Source of the DNA: Sporolituus thermophilus DSM 23256
GTDB taxonomy: Bacteria; Bacillota; Negativicutes; Sporomusales; Thermosinaceae
Length of the DNA stretch: 64,000 bases
Direction of reading: 5' to 3'
Assembly: GCF_900102435.1 (NCBI RefSeq)
Contig: NZ_FNBU01000010.1
Span: forward strand, 1 to 64,000
Notes under the pieces: model-generated
Database searches by the model: none
Seen by the model: the letters and a program-made list of their open reading frames with translations, nothing else
What the model was told of the DNA's origin: nothing
Shown here: positions 33,178 through 42,385 of the stretch, one piece after another
Position numbering within the stretch: position 1 is the first letter of the stretch
How the letters are laid out: the number at the start of each line of letters is the position of its first letter
Made by a program: the position numbers and the translations under genes

Positions 33178-33471
33178 TTACCCATCATTTCCGCCCATCA
33201 TACCACCCATCATACCACCATTCATCATGCCGCCACTTTGCATCATTTGCTGCATGACGGGGGCCATTTGCTGCATATGCTCATTCATCCAGGCGGCTTG
33301 GTCGGCGGTCATAGCACCATTGTCAACCGCTTGTTGCATCATTTGCTTATGATAGTTAAACATTTGATTGAACCAGTCATTTTGCGGCTGGGTTTGGTCG
33401 GTAGTCGCCGCGAATACCGGCACGGCAGTTAAGGCTGCCAACACGGTGGCAATTACAATTTTCTTTTTCAT
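33178..33471 (-). CDS. exported Met-rich protein (DUF2680-like)
   Basis: A 97-aa protein with a signal peptide (MKKKIVIATVLAALTAVPVF) and a mature domain similar to the YckD/DUF2680 family (NDWFNQMFNYHKQMMQQAVD, then GAMTADQAAWMNEHM). The C-terminal half is very Met-rich (MAPVMQQMMQSGGMMNGG). Methionine clusters bind Cu+ and Ag+ in the periplasm, so a copper-buffering role is likely. Its promoter carries operator 6. Confidence 0.8.
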   Translation of the reverse strand: MKKKIVIATVLAALTAVPVFAATTDQTQPQNDWFNQMFNYHKQMMQQAVDNGAMTADQAAWMNEHMQQMAPVMQQMMQSGGMMNGGMMGGMMGGNDG

Positions 33472-33518
33472 AAAGATATCCCTCCTGTAATTGGTTTGTC
33501 TTTATTTTAATCCATCAT

Positions 33519-33546
33519 TGTGGAGAAAGTATGGAAACATTATGAA
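33519..33546 (-). promoter_or_regulatory. copper-regulon operator 6
   Basis: On the minus strand: TTCATAATGTT, TCCATACTTTC, TCCACAATGAT in 11-bp steps, upstream of the Met-rich protein gene. Confidence 0.8.
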
Positions 33547-33560
33547 GAATTTGTGTTAAT

Positions 33561-33803
33561 TTATTCTAGTTCTTTTTTCATGCGCTGATATTCTTCATTG
33601 GTGATTTCGCCCCTGGCATACCGCTCTTTCAATATCTCGACCGCTCTTGTCGACTTATTTGCCTGTTGTCCGTCGCGAAATACCGCTTTAAACATCCAAA
33701 CGGCCGCCATGACAATCAGAGCGGCAAATGCCAGGTGGATAATCAACCCGAACCCCATGCCAAGCCATCCGAGCGGACCGCCAAATCCATAGCCCATCAT
33801 CAT
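33561..33803 (-). CDS. SHOCT-domain membrane protein
   Basis: An 80-aa protein with a Met/Gly-rich start (MMMGYGFGGPLGWLGMGFGL), one transmembrane helix (IIHLAFAALIVMAAVWMF) and a C-terminal SHOCT motif (AVEILKERYARGEITNEEYQ). SHOCT segments are short oligomerisation domains. This kind of protein often sits beside copper efflux genes in Firmicutes. Operator 7 lies directly upstream, overlapping the end of the kinase gene. Confidence 0.8.
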   Translation of the reverse strand: MMMGYGFGGPLGWLGMGFGLIIHLAFAALIVMAAVWMFKAVFRDGQQANKSTRAVEILKERYARGEITNEEYQRMKKELE

Positions 33804-33847
33804 AATGTATGCACCTCCTCTGTATTGACTTTATTGTACCCCAACAC

Positions 33848-33875
33848 TGTGGAGATTTTGTGGAGATTTTATGAA
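33848..33875 (-). promoter_or_regulatory. copper-regulon operator 7
   Basis: On the minus strand: TTCATAAAATC, TCCACAAAATC, TCCACAGTGTT, three units in exact 11-bp steps, upstream of the SHOCT gene. Confidence 0.85.
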
Positions 33876-34996
33876 GAAACTATGCGTTTTTGCCGTGCAC
33901 GTAGCGGTAGTTTCAACGTAAAGGTACTACCTTGCCCTGGCGTGCTGGTTGCGTACACCTGCCCACCATGGGCTAGCGCCATCTGCTTGACTAAGGCCAA
34001 CCCTAAGCCGGTACCGCCGCTCTGTTTCGTTCTGGCCGGGTCAACCCGATAAAAATAATCAAAGATATGCTCTATATCGTCAGCCGCAATCCCTATGCCG
34101 GTATCAATAACCTCTATCGTCACGGCCGTCCCGTCCCCTTTTGCCGTTACAGTTACGCTCCCTGCCGGCGTATAACGGATGGCATTCAAAAGCAAGTTGT
34201 ACACCATTTGCTGCAGCATGCCGGCGTCAGCCCATATCCGCGGCAAACTATCATCAATCTTGAGACTTAGCGCCAGATTCTTTTCGGCAGCCAATGGTGC
34301 GCTCTTTTGGATTACCTGACGCAAAATAGTGTGGAGGTCAATCTCAGTATAATCAGGAGTCAACTGTCCGGTCTCCAACAACGATAAATCTCTGAGTTCC
34401 CCCACCATTTTCGTCAGTCGGTCTACTTCTTCGGTCAGGGACTTTATTTGTTCCTGATCTGGTACAATTACACCATCCGCAATGCCTTCTAAGTTTGCTT
34501 TCAGGATGGTTAATGGCGTGCGAAGTTCGTGTGCGACGCCGGCCAGAAACCGTTGTCTGAGGACTGTATTGGCTTTTAACTTTGCCGTCATCGCATTAAA
34601 CGCTGCCGCCAACTGGCCTACCTCATCTTGCCGATCGACAGCCACTGCTACATCCAGATTGCCTGCCGCTACGTCATTGACGGCCCGGTTCAGGTCAATC
34701 ACCGGGGCAGCGATACTGCGGGCCAGGTAATAACTCACTACCGCCCCGATTAACAGCATCATACCGGCCGCCACTGCCAGCGAATGCCGGAGCGATATCA
34801 GAAATTGCCTTTCCGGCACCCCCATCATCGCCGCCATATTGCCGTGCTTCATCATCATACCATGCATGCCGCTCATATACAAATAAGAGCTAAAATTTTC
34901 CGACACCTGATAATTGACAACCAACATCAGCCCTAAAACGACGGCAGCTGTGGTCGCGAAGACGGTTACGGTCACGCGGGCCAGCAGACTACGCAT
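33869..34996 (-). CDS. copper/silver-sensing histidine kinase (CusS-like)
   Basis: A 375-aa kinase. TM1 (~7-27), a short periplasmic loop very rich in Met and His (YLYMSGMHGMMMKHGNMAAM), TM2 (~73-95), HAMP, HisKA with AGVAHELRTPLTILKA, N-box NLLLNAIRYTP, DTGIGI and GTGLGLALVKQ. The loop ligands point to Cu+ or Ag+ sensing. The ATG at 34996 lies inside the last codons of the response regulator (8-bp overlap), so the pair is coupled. The loop is much shorter than in E. coli CusS. Confidence 0.9.
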   Translation of the reverse strand: MRSLLARVTVTVFATTAAVVLGLMLVVNYQVSENFSSYLYMSGMHGMMMKHGNMAAMMGVPERQFLISLRHSLAVAAGMMLLIGAVVSYYLARSIAAPVIDLNRAVNDVAAGNLDVAVAVDRQDEVGQLAAAFNAMTAKLKANTVLRQRFLAGVAHELRTPLTILKANLEGIADGVIVPDQEQIKSLTEEVDRLTKMVGELRDLSLLETGQLTPDYTEIDLHTILRQVIQKSAPLAAEKNLALSLKIDDSLPRIWADAGMLQQMVYNLLLNAIRYTPAGSVTVTAKGDGTAVTIEVIDTGIGIAADDIEHIFDYFYRVDPARTKQSGGTGLGLALVKQMALAHGGQVYATSTPGQGSTFTLKLPLRARQKRIVSS

Positions 34997-35684
34997 GTTG
35001 CTCACCTGCCAGTTTATACCCTACACCATAGATGGTCTTGATATAGTGCGGTTCATCCGGGGAAGCGCCTAACTTTTTGCGCAGGTTTTTTATATGCGAA
35101 TCCACTGTGCGCTCGTAACCTTCAAAAGCATAGCCCTGTACTTTTTCAATTAACTGAAGCCGGGAAAACACCCTGCCTGGGTGAGCGAGAAACAATTCCA
35201 GCAGCTTATATTCAGTCGGCGTTAATTCGACCGGCGTTCCCGCTATGGTTAAACTACGGTTGTTCTGGTCCAAAACAGCGTCCCCGACTTTGAGAATGCG
35301 TTCCCCGCCCTCCCGGCGACTAGCCGGCTGTAACCGACGGAAAATCGCCCGCATACGTGCAATCACTTCTTTCGGGCTAAACGGTTTGACGACGTAATCA
35401 TCGGCTCCCAATTCAAGCCCGATAATACGGTCTGCTTCGGCATCGCGAGCTGTCAGCATAATGATCGGCACATCACTGGTCCGCCGGATTTCCTTACATA
35501 CCCCCCAGCCATCAAGGCTGGGGAGCATAACGTCTAAAAGAACAATATCCGGCCCAAGTTGCCGCGCTTTGTCTACCGCTTCCCAACCGTCCCTGGCCGT
35601 TATTACCGAATAGCCCTCCTTTTCCAAATAGGCCGTCAGCACTTTCAATATTTTTTCATCGTCATCGACTACTAACACTTTCAC
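34989..35684 (-). CDS. OmpR-family response regulator (CusR-like)
   Basis: A 231-aa regulator: receiver with DDD acidic site (VLVVDDDEKILK), phospho-Asp in DIVLLDVMLPSLDGWG (~52), Lys in DDYVVKPFSPKE, and a winged-helix DNA-binding domain (ELTPTEYKLLELFLAHPGRV ... YERTVDSHIKNLRKKLG). Translation most likely starts at a GTG at 35684, 6 nt after GAGGTG; the longer open frame upstream covers a pseudogene remnant. OmpR-family proteins bind direct repeats spaced 10-11 bp, which fits the eight operators in this region. Operator 8 at 36013-36039 suggests autoregulation. Confidence 0.9.
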   Translation of the reverse strand: MKVLVVDDDEKILKVLTAYLEKEGYSVITARDGWEAVDKARQLGPDIVLLDVMLPSLDGWGVCKEIRRTSDVPIIMLTARDAEADRIIGLELGADDYVVKPFSPKEVIARMRAIFRRLQPASRREGGERILKVGDAVLDQNNRSLTIAGTPVELTPTEYKLLELFLAHPGRVFSRLQLIEKVQGYAFEGYERTVDSHIKNLRKKLGASPDEPHYIKTIYGVGYKLAGEQHA

Positions 35685-35778
35685 ATATTTCACCTCGGTT
35701 TTATAATAGCACACAACCTGACAAAATAACTGCGTCCTGCTAAAAACAGTACGCTGCAATAAGTACTTACGCTTCCTG

Positions 35779-35975
35779 TTATATCCGAAACTGCCGCACG
35801 GCATTCTCCAGGGCCACTGCCATTTACGCAAGGCGTTGGCTGGATGCAGCCATTTCCTCCATGGACGCTGCTGTTCAGTGACTGCAAAAAGCGGCAAGAA
35901 CCGGGTTATCCAGCTGACGTTTGCCGACTCAGCCTCAACCTGTTCCCATCTGAAATAGCGAACTTCACCTCCTCC
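35779..35975 (-). pseudogene. C-terminal remnant of a methyl-accepting chemotaxis protein
   Basis: On the minus strand, SMEEMAASSQRLA, a stop codon, then MAVALENAVRQFRI and a stop match the extreme C-terminus of MCPs; an upstream part is in another frame. It is short and damaged. An intact GGAGGAGGTGAAG site precedes the remnant at about 35970-35985. It lies between operator 8 and the response regulator, so the regulator transcript carries it as a ~280-nt leader. Confidence 0.65.
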
Positions 35976-36012
35976 TTTATTTTCCTGTACAACCGTATTA
36001 TACATAGACATT

Positions 36013-36039
36013 TTGAAAAACTTATGAACGTATTGTGAA
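36013..36039 (-). promoter_or_regulatory. copper-regulon operator 8
   Basis: On the minus strand: TTCACAATACG, TTCATAAGTTT, TTCAAAATGTC in 11-bp steps. It lies ahead of the MCP remnant and the response regulator/kinase genes. Confidence 0.8.
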
Positions 36040-36221
36040 GAACTTATGATTTTTAGCCAATTCTGACCTTTGTAGCAAATTAAAAAAGCTACCAGCCAGC
36101 TCTTCTTATGCAGCCCTCCTGGGAATTGCCAATTATCTCTATTACTATGCCGATAATACGCAAATAGCGGCAAACACAACAACCACAGCGTCAGTACAAC
36201 AACCAACGTTGCAAAGTAAAC

Positions 36222-36274
36222 AAAAAGAAACCCTGCGGGTAACGGCTCGCGCCGCTCCTGCAGGGCCCTTTTTT
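36222..36274. terminator. terminator of the six-tRNA cluster
   Basis: CCCTGC (36231-36236) pairs with GCAGGG (36260-36265), with an inner CGGC/GCCG step. T runs lie on both strands. On the minus strand it follows the last tRNA by ~70 bp. Confidence 0.7.
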
Positions 36275-36342
36275 GCATGATGGTACGGTTGTTGTAAAAT
36301 AAAAAAGCCTTTCAGAACAAACGTCCAAAGCCTTGAATTTTC

Positions 36343-36418
36343 TGGTGACCCACGATGGACTCGAACCATCGACACCCTGATTAAAAGTCAGGTGCTCTAC
36401 CAACTGAGCTAGTGGGTC
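36343..36418 (-). tRNA. tRNA-Lys (TTT), copy 1
   Basis: A 76-nt cloverleaf, acceptor GACCCAC/GTGGGTC, anticodon loop CTTTTAA (TTT), encoded CCA. Same sequence as 36786-36861. Confidence 0.95.
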
Positions 36419-36426
36419 AGGTAAGC

Positions 36427-36502
<76 letters not shown>

Positions 36503-36506
36503 ATAA

Positions 36507-36582
36507 TGGCGACCCCGATGGGACTTGAACCCACGATCTCCGCCGTGACAGGGCGGCATGTTAACCACTACACCACGGGGCC
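36507..36582 (-). tRNA. tRNA-Asp (GTC)
   Basis: A 76-nt cloverleaf, anticodon loop CTGTCAC, encoded CCA; same as 25489-25564. Confidence 0.95.
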
Positions 36583-36623
36583 ATAAATAGATGACTGTCG
36601 TCAGGCGACAGTCATGACGGATT

Positions 36624-36699
<76 letters not shown>

Positions 36700-36705
36700 A
36701 TATAA

Positions 36706-36780
36706 TGGTGACCCGTAGGGGATTCGAACCCCTGTTACCGCCGTGAAAGGGCGGTGTCTTAACCGCTTGACCAACGGGCC
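36706..36780 (-). tRNA. tRNA-Glu (TTC)
   Basis: A 75-nt cloverleaf, anticodon loop CTTTCAC, encoded CCA; same as 25575-25649. Confidence 0.95.
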
Positions 36781-36785
36781 GCAAA

Positions 36786-36861
36786 TGGTGACCCACGATG
36801 GACTCGAACCATCGACACCCTGATTAAAAGTCAGGTGCTCTACCAACTGAGCTAGTGGGTC
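36786..36861 (-). tRNA. tRNA-Lys (TTT), copy 2
   Basis: A 76-nt cloverleaf, anticodon loop CTTTTAA, encoded CCA. First gene of the transcript Lys-Glu-Val-Asp-Phe-Lys. Confidence 0.95.
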
Positions 36862-36878
36862 ATGCCTCACAACATGAG

Positions 36879-36907
36879 ATTATAGATGATTATAAGCTTA
36901 TTGTCAA
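36879..36907 (-). promoter_or_regulatory. promoter of the six-tRNA cluster
   Basis: On the minus strand TTGACA and TATAAT, both consensus, spaced by 17 bp, 18 bp before tRNA-Lys. Confidence 0.92.
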
Positions 36908-37131
36908 CTTATATTTTTTGGAAAGTGTGTTTAAACTTGTTGAGCTTGTATCCAGCTGGTCGCTTGTCTGATTGAAATGGACGTCAAACTCTGCTGGTCA
37001 CCGGCTGGCTGACTAGGATTTCCGTGCCATTTTTAAATTTACACAATATTAGCACAAAAGGATTGTCCCTTTTTCTCCCAAATAATTATAACATTTATAT
37101 CGCAAAAACACTTGTAAAGGTTGTGAAACTC

Positions 37132-37980
37132 ATGATTAATCCCCAAAACGCGTTATTTTTTCTCGCTCTGGTGGCGGTGTTGTGGAGCAGCGGCGGCGTA
37201 ATGATAAAATCGGTTGCCTGGCCCCCACTGGCGATTGCCGGTCTGCGTAGCCTTATTGCCGCCGCCGTCATCTGGCTGGCGTTCCGCAAGGAGCGATTGC
37301 ACTTTTCGCGCATTCAGCTGGCTGGGGCCGTTGCCTATTGTGGCATGGTCACCAGTTTCGTTACGGCGACAAAGCTGACAACCGCCGCCAATGCCATTCT
37401 GCTACAGTACACCGCCCCCATCTATGTAGCCCTGCTGAGCGGCTGGCTACTCCGAGAAAAAGTTACCCGCCGTGACGTATTAACAATCGGTGTGGTGTTC
37501 GGTGGCATGATATTTTTCTTTCTCGATAAAGTGTCAACCGGCGGCATGCTTGGCAATATCTTAGGCATCGTTAGCGGGATAAGTTTTGCTTTATTTGTTA
37601 TTTTTACCCGCATGCAGAAAGACCACGCCCCTTTCGGGTCGGTTCTGCTGGGGAACATACTTACTTTTTTCCTAAGCCTGCCCGTGCTGCCTGATATCAC
37701 CTTCACTGTCTTTAATCTTGCCATAATTTCAGTGCTTGGCGTCTTCCAACTTGGTCTAGCATATGTAATCTACTCTTATGCCATCCGCCACGTGCGCGCC
37801 CTGGAAGCCACCCTTATCACGTCGATTGAACCAATTTTAAACCCCATCTGGGTGTTTCTTTTTCTTGGCGAAATACCAGGACCCTACTCGTTAATCGGCG
37901 GCGCTATCGTACTATTCGCCGTGATTGGCGGCTACTTTTTTGACGCCTATAAAAGCAAAATAGATACCCCTGCCGGTTGA
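37132..37980 (+). CDS. EamA-family (DMT superfamily) transporter
   Basis: A 282-aa membrane protein with ten predicted helices in two EamA repeats (ALFFLALVAVLWSSGGVMIK at the start; ALEATLITSIEPILNPIWVF in the second half). DMT transporters export metabolites or amino acids; the substrate is unknown. The ATG at 37132 is used because the sequence upstream is not membrane-like and AAAGG lies 11 nt before it. It is monocistronic, ending in a strong terminator that overlaps the stop. Confidence 0.88.
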   Translation: MINPQNALFFLALVAVLWSSGGVMIKSVAWPPLAIAGLRSLIAAAVIWLAFRKERLHFSRIQLAGAVAYCGMVTSFVTATKLTTAANAILLQYTAPIYVALLSGWLLREKVTRRDVLTIGVVFGGMIFFFLDKVSTGGMLGNILGIVSGISFALFVIFTRMQKDHAPFGSVLLGNILTFFLSLPVLPDITFTVFNLAIISVLGVFQLGLAYVIYSYAIRHVRALEATLITSIEPILNPIWVFLFLGEIPGPYSLIGGAIVLFAVIGGYFFDAYKSKIDTPAG

Positions 37981-38008
37981 GACCGCTCAACTGGCAGGGG
38001 TGTTTTTA
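37966..38008. terminator. strong bidirectional terminator
   Basis: ACCCCTGCCGGTTGA pairs with TCAACTGGCAGGGGT, 14 of 15 positions, followed by GTTTTT. It separates the transporter from purA. Confidence 0.92.
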
Positions 38009-38012
38009 CGCC

Positions 38013-39296
38013 TTAAAACATATCATGCAGAATGATCGTCTGATCGCGGCGCGGGCCTACGGAAACGATCCCAATTTCAATACCGGCCGCTTCACTGAGG
38101 CGTTCGATATAGCGGCGGCAGTTGGCCGGCAAGTCGTCATAGGCGCGGATATCGCTGATCGATTCTTCCCAGCCCGGCAGCTCCTCGTAGATGGGTTCAA
38201 CCTGGGCCAGCACTTTGAGGCTGGCGGGGAACTCTTTCAACACTTCGCCTTTATATTTATAGCCGACGCACAGCTTAAGAGTCTTGATCCCGTCCAGGAT
38301 GTCAAGACGGGTAATGGCCATATAATCAATGCCGCTTAGGATGCCCGCGTAACGCACGATGGCCGCGTCCAGCCAGCCGCAGCGGCGGGGCCGGCCGGTA
38401 GTGGTGCCGTATTCGCGGCCGCGTTCGCGGATGAGATCGCCAATTTCGTCTTTGAGCTCGGTCGGGAACGGCCCTTCGCCCACCCGGGTGCTATAGGCCT
38501 TGACGACGCCGATGACCTTACTGATTTTTTTCGGGCCAATGCCGGCGCCGATGCAGGCGCCGCCGGCAATGGGATGGGAAGAAGTGACATAGGGATAGGT
38601 GCCGTGATCAAGGTCGAGCAGGGTTGCCTGCGCGCCTTCAAACAGCACTTTTTTCCCGGCGTTGATGGCATCATTGAGGACGACGGCCGTATCAGTGACG
38701 TAAGGCCGGAGAATTTCGGCATAACCGAGGTATTCTTCTTTGATTTGCTGGTAGTCAAAACCCTGAACGCCATAGACGGCGCGGAGAAGGTGGTTTTTGG
38801 CCTCGAGGTTGCGTTCCAGTTTTTCGCTGAATTCCTTTTCATCCAGGAGGTCGACCATGCGGATGCCGCTGCGGGCGTTTTTGTCCATATAGCAGGGGCC
38901 GATGCCGCGCTTCGTGGTACCGATTTTGTGCTCGCCCCGGTATTCTTCTTCCACTTCGTCCAGCAGCCGGTGATAGGGCATAATGACGTGGGCGCGGTTG
39001 GACACCCTGAGCCCGGAAGTATCAATGCCCTTCTCATGCATGCCGCGTAGTTCCTTGATCATCACGGCCGGGTCGATGACTACCCCGTTGCCGACAACAC
39101 AAAGCTTGCCGGGATAGAGGATGCCGGAAGGCAGCAGGTGGAGCTTAAACTCGTTGCCGCCTACCATGACCGTGTGGCCGGCGTTGTTGCCGCCCTGGTA
39201 GCGAACAACCACATCGGCTTTTTCGGCCAGAAAATCTACGATTTTGCCTTTCCCCTCGTCACCCCATTGGGTGCCGATAACGACGACTGCTGACAC
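38013..39296 (-). CDS. purA: adenylosuccinate synthetase
   Basis: A 427-aa enzyme converting IMP and aspartate to adenylosuccinate with GTP. The N-terminal signature [30 protein letters not shown] and the late [11 protein letters not shown] are diagnostic. The GTG at 39296 is chosen because the resulting start (MSAVVVIGT) matches the family in length and AAGGGA lies 9 nt upstream. It follows purB by 29 bp; together they form the AMP branch of purine synthesis. Confidence 0.95.
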   Translation of the reverse strand: MSAVVVIGTQWGDEGKGKIVDFLAEKADVVVRYQGGNNAGHTVMVGGNEFKLHLLPSGILYPGKLCVVGNGVVIDPAVMIKELRGMHEKGIDTSGLRVSNRAHVIMPYHRLLDEVEEEYRGEHKIGTTKRGIGPCYMDKNARSGIRMVDLLDEKEFSEKLERNLEAKNHLLRAVYGVQGFDYQQIKEEYLGYAEILRPYVTDTAVVLNDAINAGKKVLFEGAQATLLDLDHGTYPYVTSSHPIAGGACIGAGIGPKKISKVIGVVKAYSTRVGEGPFPTELKDEIGDLIRERGREYGTTTGRPRRCGWLDAAIVRYAGILSGIDYMAITRLDILDGIKTLKLCVGYKYKGEVLKEFPASLKVLAQVEPIYEELPGWEESISDIRAYDDLPANCRRYIERLSEAAGIEIGIVSVGPRRDQTIILHDMF

Positions 39297-39325
39297 TGAC
39301 CTCATTCCCTTCAAAAGCGTATTCG

Positions 39326-40618
39326 TTACAGCCCAAACCGAGCCATAATGGTATCCACATGCCGGAGGTGGTGGCGGTAATCAAAGCAGTCGGCAATTTC
39401 CTCCGGCGAGAGATATTTCTTGATATCGGGGTCATTAATAATATTGGTTTTGAAGTCCTGGCCCTCCAGCCAGCGAGCCATGGCATTGCGCTGCACCCAG
39501 CGGTAGGCCTCTTCCCGGGCAACCCCCTTGTTGACCAAGGCAAGCAGCACGCGCTGGCTGAAAATCAGCCCGCCCGTCTTGTTCATATTGGCCAGCATTG
39601 CCTCGGGATAGACCAGTAGTTTATCGACAATGTCGGTGAAAATGCGCAGCATGTAGTCCACCAGAATGGTGCTGTCCGGCAGGATAACGCGCTCTACCGA
39701 TGAATGGCTGATATCGCGCTCATGCCACAAAGCGACGTTTTCCAGCGCCGCCATGGCGTTGCTACGCACCAGCCGCGCCAAGCCACTGACCCGCTCGCAG
39801 GTGATGGGATTGCGTTTATGCGGCATGGCCGACGAACCTTTTTGGCCGGGATGGAAGTATTCCTCGACCTCGCGGATATCGGTGCGCTGGAGGTTACGGA
39901 TTTCGGTGGCAAATTTATCAAGCGAGCTAGCCACCACCGCCAGCGTGGTTAAAAATTCGGCATGGCGGTCGCGTTGAATGACCTGGGTCGCCAGTTTGGC
40001 CGGCGTCAGGCCCATTTTTTCGCACACATAGGCCTCGACGCGGGGGTCGATATTGGCATAGGTGCCTACGGCGCCCGACAGTTTCCCGACCGCAACGGCG
40101 GCCCGGGCCCGTTTCACGCGCTCAATGTTGCGCTCCGTCTCATCCAGCCACAGCGCGAACTTAAGGCCTAATGTAACCGGCTCGGCGTGGATGCCATGAG
40201 TCCGGCCAATCATGACGGTGTACTTATGCTCGGCGGCGCGGCGGCGCAGTACTTCCCGCAGCTTTTCCAAATCGGCGATGATGATGTCCGCCGCCTGCTT
40301 CATCATGTAGCCCAGGGCGGTATCCTTGACGTCGCTGGAGGTGAGGCCCATGTGGATATATTTGGCCTCATCGCCAACATTTTCGGCTACCGCCTGCAGA
40401 AAAGCGAGGATGTCATGGCGCGTCTCCTTTTCGATTTCGCGTATGCGCTCGACGGAAAACTTGGCCCGCTCACGGATAATCGGCACGGCTTCGGCCGGGA
40501 TCTGGCCAAGCTCGGCCATGGCTTCACACGCGTAAATTTCAATGTCCAGCATTGTCTGGAACTCGTTTTCATCGGTCCAAATGCGTCCCATTTCCGGGAA
40601 TGTGTAGCGCTTAATCAT
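39326..40618 (-). CDS. purB: adenylosuccinate lyase
   Basis: A 430-aa fumarase-superfamily enzyme that cleaves adenylosuccinate (and SAICAR) to fumarate and product. The signature [11 protein letters not shown] (~263-273) carries the flexible catalytic loop. [17 protein letters not shown] and [14 protein letters not shown] are typical. AGGGGTGG precedes the ATG at 40618. It lies between an FAD-dependent oxidoreductase and purA, all minus strand. Confidence 0.95.
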   Translation of the reverse strand: MIKRYTFPEMGRIWTDENEFQTMLDIEIYACEAMAELGQIPAEAVPIIRERAKFSVERIREIEKETRHDILAFLQAVAENVGDEAKYIHMGLTSSDVKDTALGYMMKQAADIIIADLEKLREVLRRRAAEHKYTVMIGRTHGIHAEPVTLGLKFALWLDETERNIERVKRARAAVAVGKLSGAVGTYANIDPRVEAYVCEKMGLTPAKLATQVIQRDRHAEFLTTLAVVASSLDKFATEIRNLQRTDIREVEEYFHPGQKGSSAMPHKRNPITCERVSGLARLVRSNAMAALENVALWHERDISHSSVERVILPDSTILVDYMLRIFTDIVDKLLVYPEAMLANMNKTGGLIFSQRVLLALVNKGVAREEAYRWVQRNAMARWLEGQDFKTNIINDPDIKKYLSPEEIADCFDYRHHLRHVDTIMARFGL

Positions 40619-40651
40619 CAAATCCACCCCTTAATCATTAGTTACCGGCGG

Positions 40652-42043
40652 TTAAGCTTGCTTTTTACCTTCGCGGGCCATGATCTCCCGGGCAACGACT
40701 ACACCCGCGGCCGAAGCCTGGGCCAGGCCGCGCGTTACGCCGGCGCCGTCGCCGATGGCGAAGAAGTTGGGGATTTGGCTTTCCAGCACGTTATTCAGGC
40801 TTAGACGGGAAGAATAGAACTTCACTTCCACACCGTAAAGCAGGGTATGGCGGGAATTGACGCCCGGCGCCACTTTGTCCAGCGCCTCGAGCATCTCGGT
40901 GATCGCCACCAGGTGACGGTACGGCAGCACTAGGCTGAGGTCGCCGGGCGTGGCGTCCTTGAGGGTGGGCTCTACCAGGCCACGGCTAATCCGTTCAGGA
41001 GTGGAGCGGCGGCCGTCGAGGAGGTCGCCCAGGCGCTGCACAATGACCCCGCCCCCCAGCATGTTCGCCAAGCGGGCAATAGACTTGCCGTAGGCAATGG
41101 GCTCCTTGAACGGTTCGGTAAAGCTCTTGGACACCAGCAGGGCAAAGTTGGTGTTATTGGTTTTCTTGGTAGCGTAGCTGTGGCCATTAACGGTAATCAG
41201 TCCGGCATTGTTTTCGGTCACAACCTCGCCGTAGGGGTTCATGCAGAAGGTGCGCACGCGGTCGTCAAATGACTTGGTATAATACACCAGTTTGGACTCG
41301 TAGACGATGTCGGTGATGTGCTCCATCACGACCGCCGGCAGTTCGACCCGCACCCCGATGTCGACCGGATTGGTGACCAGCGACAGGCCCAGTTTTTGCG
41401 CCTGGCCGACAAACCACTCGGCTCCTTCCCGTCCCGGTGCGGCCACCAGGTATTTGCTCTTCACTATTTCGCCGCCGGCAAGTTCGACGCCAACATAATT
41501 GCCGTTTTCTACGACGATGGACTCCACCGCCGTGCCGGTGCGGATTTCGCATTTATCGCTCAGGTATTCGCGCATACGGCTGAGGATTTCAAAGTTGTTA
41601 TCAGTGCCGAGATGGCGGATGCGGGCCGGCACGAAATTAAGGTCGGCCGCCGCCGCCACGCGCTGGATGCGGCGAATTTCCTCCTTGTTCTCATCGCCGT
41701 AGACCTTTTCCGGTCCGCCGAATTTTACATATATTTGGTCCACATAGTGGATTAGCTCGGAAACTTTGCTTTTTTCTATATAGGCGTCAAGCATGCCGCC
41801 AAATTCGGTCGTCAGGGTCAGCTTGCCGTCGCTGAACGCGCCGGCGCCGCCCCAGCCGCAGAGAATATCGCAGGGCTTGCAATTCACACATGTTTTATAC
41901 GTCAGGTTTTTGGGGCACCGACGTGAACTGATGTCACGTCCTTTTTCGATAATCAGCACGTCCAGTCCCGAACCGGCCAGCTCCAACCCGGTGAAAATAC
42001 CGGCTGGACCGGCGCCAATAACGATAACGTCATATTGTTTCAT
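40652..42043 (-). CDS. FAD-dependent oxidoreductase (COG2509-like)
   Basis: A 463-aa flavoprotein. The N-terminal dinucleotide fold is YDVIVIGAGPAGIFTGLELA. A cysteine-rich segment follows (KTCVNCKPCDILCGWGGAGA), and the C-terminal FAD contact is NFFAIGDGAGVTRGLAQASA. This resembles the uncharacterised FAD-dependent dehydrogenase family COG2509, frequently next to purB/purA in this lineage. The reaction is unknown. The ATG at 42043 has CAGGGGAGTG. The cysteine cluster could bind an Fe-S group. Confidence 0.85.
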   Translation of the reverse strand: MKQYDVIVIGAGPAGIFTGLELAGSGLDVLIIEKGRDISSRRCPKNLTYKTCVNCKPCDILCGWGGAGAFSDGKLTLTTEFGGMLDAYIEKSKVSELIHYVDQIYVKFGGPEKVYGDENKEEIRRIQRVAAAADLNFVPARIRHLGTDNNFEILSRMREYLSDKCEIRTGTAVESIVVENGNYVGVELAGGEIVKSKYLVAAPGREGAEWFVGQAQKLGLSLVTNPVDIGVRVELPAVVMEHITDIVYESKLVYYTKSFDDRVRTFCMNPYGEVVTENNAGLITVNGHSYATKKTNNTNFALLVSKSFTEPFKEPIAYGKSIARLANMLGGGVIVQRLGDLLDGRRSTPERISRGLVEPTLKDATPGDLSLVLPYRHLVAITEMLEALDKVAPGVNSRHTLLYGVEVKFYSSRLSLNNVLESQIPNFFAIGDGAGVTRGLAQASAAGVVVAREIMAREGKKQA

Positions 42044-42078
42044 GGTTATCACTCCCCTGGTTAGTTATTCTACCCTGA

Positions 42079-42124
42079 CCCACAAAAATAACTCAAACAG
42101 CAGCCACTGTGCTTCTATTTGAGT
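42079..42124 (-). terminator. terminator-like hairpin in the leader of the FAD enzyme gene
   Basis: On the minus strand ACTCAAA...TTTGAGT with an inner AGCA...TGCT step is followed by TATTTTTG. It lies between a likely promoter (TATTAT near 42160) and the gene, so it could be an attenuator. The remainder of 42125-42385 holds only the promoter region of the Crp-family gene (TATGGTATAAT at 42348-42358). Confidence 0.5.
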
Positions 42125-42385
42125 AGGGGAGATGCTGCACAGTTTTTCCCTTGATAATAATAGCATCTGCCGGCAGGGGTGTCAATAAAAATTTCGAATG
42201 ATTATTTTCTTTGTCCCAAAAATGTTCGGATATTCATGGCCTCAAAGGTTCTGGCAACTTAAAAATCAATATTAGTCAAGCATGCTCGCATCACTATAAA
42301 CAATCGCGTTTGCAAAATTTTACCTGTAATGTTGGATTATATGGTATAATCTGGATAATAATACTTTGCGAAAGGGTGGTTGGCG

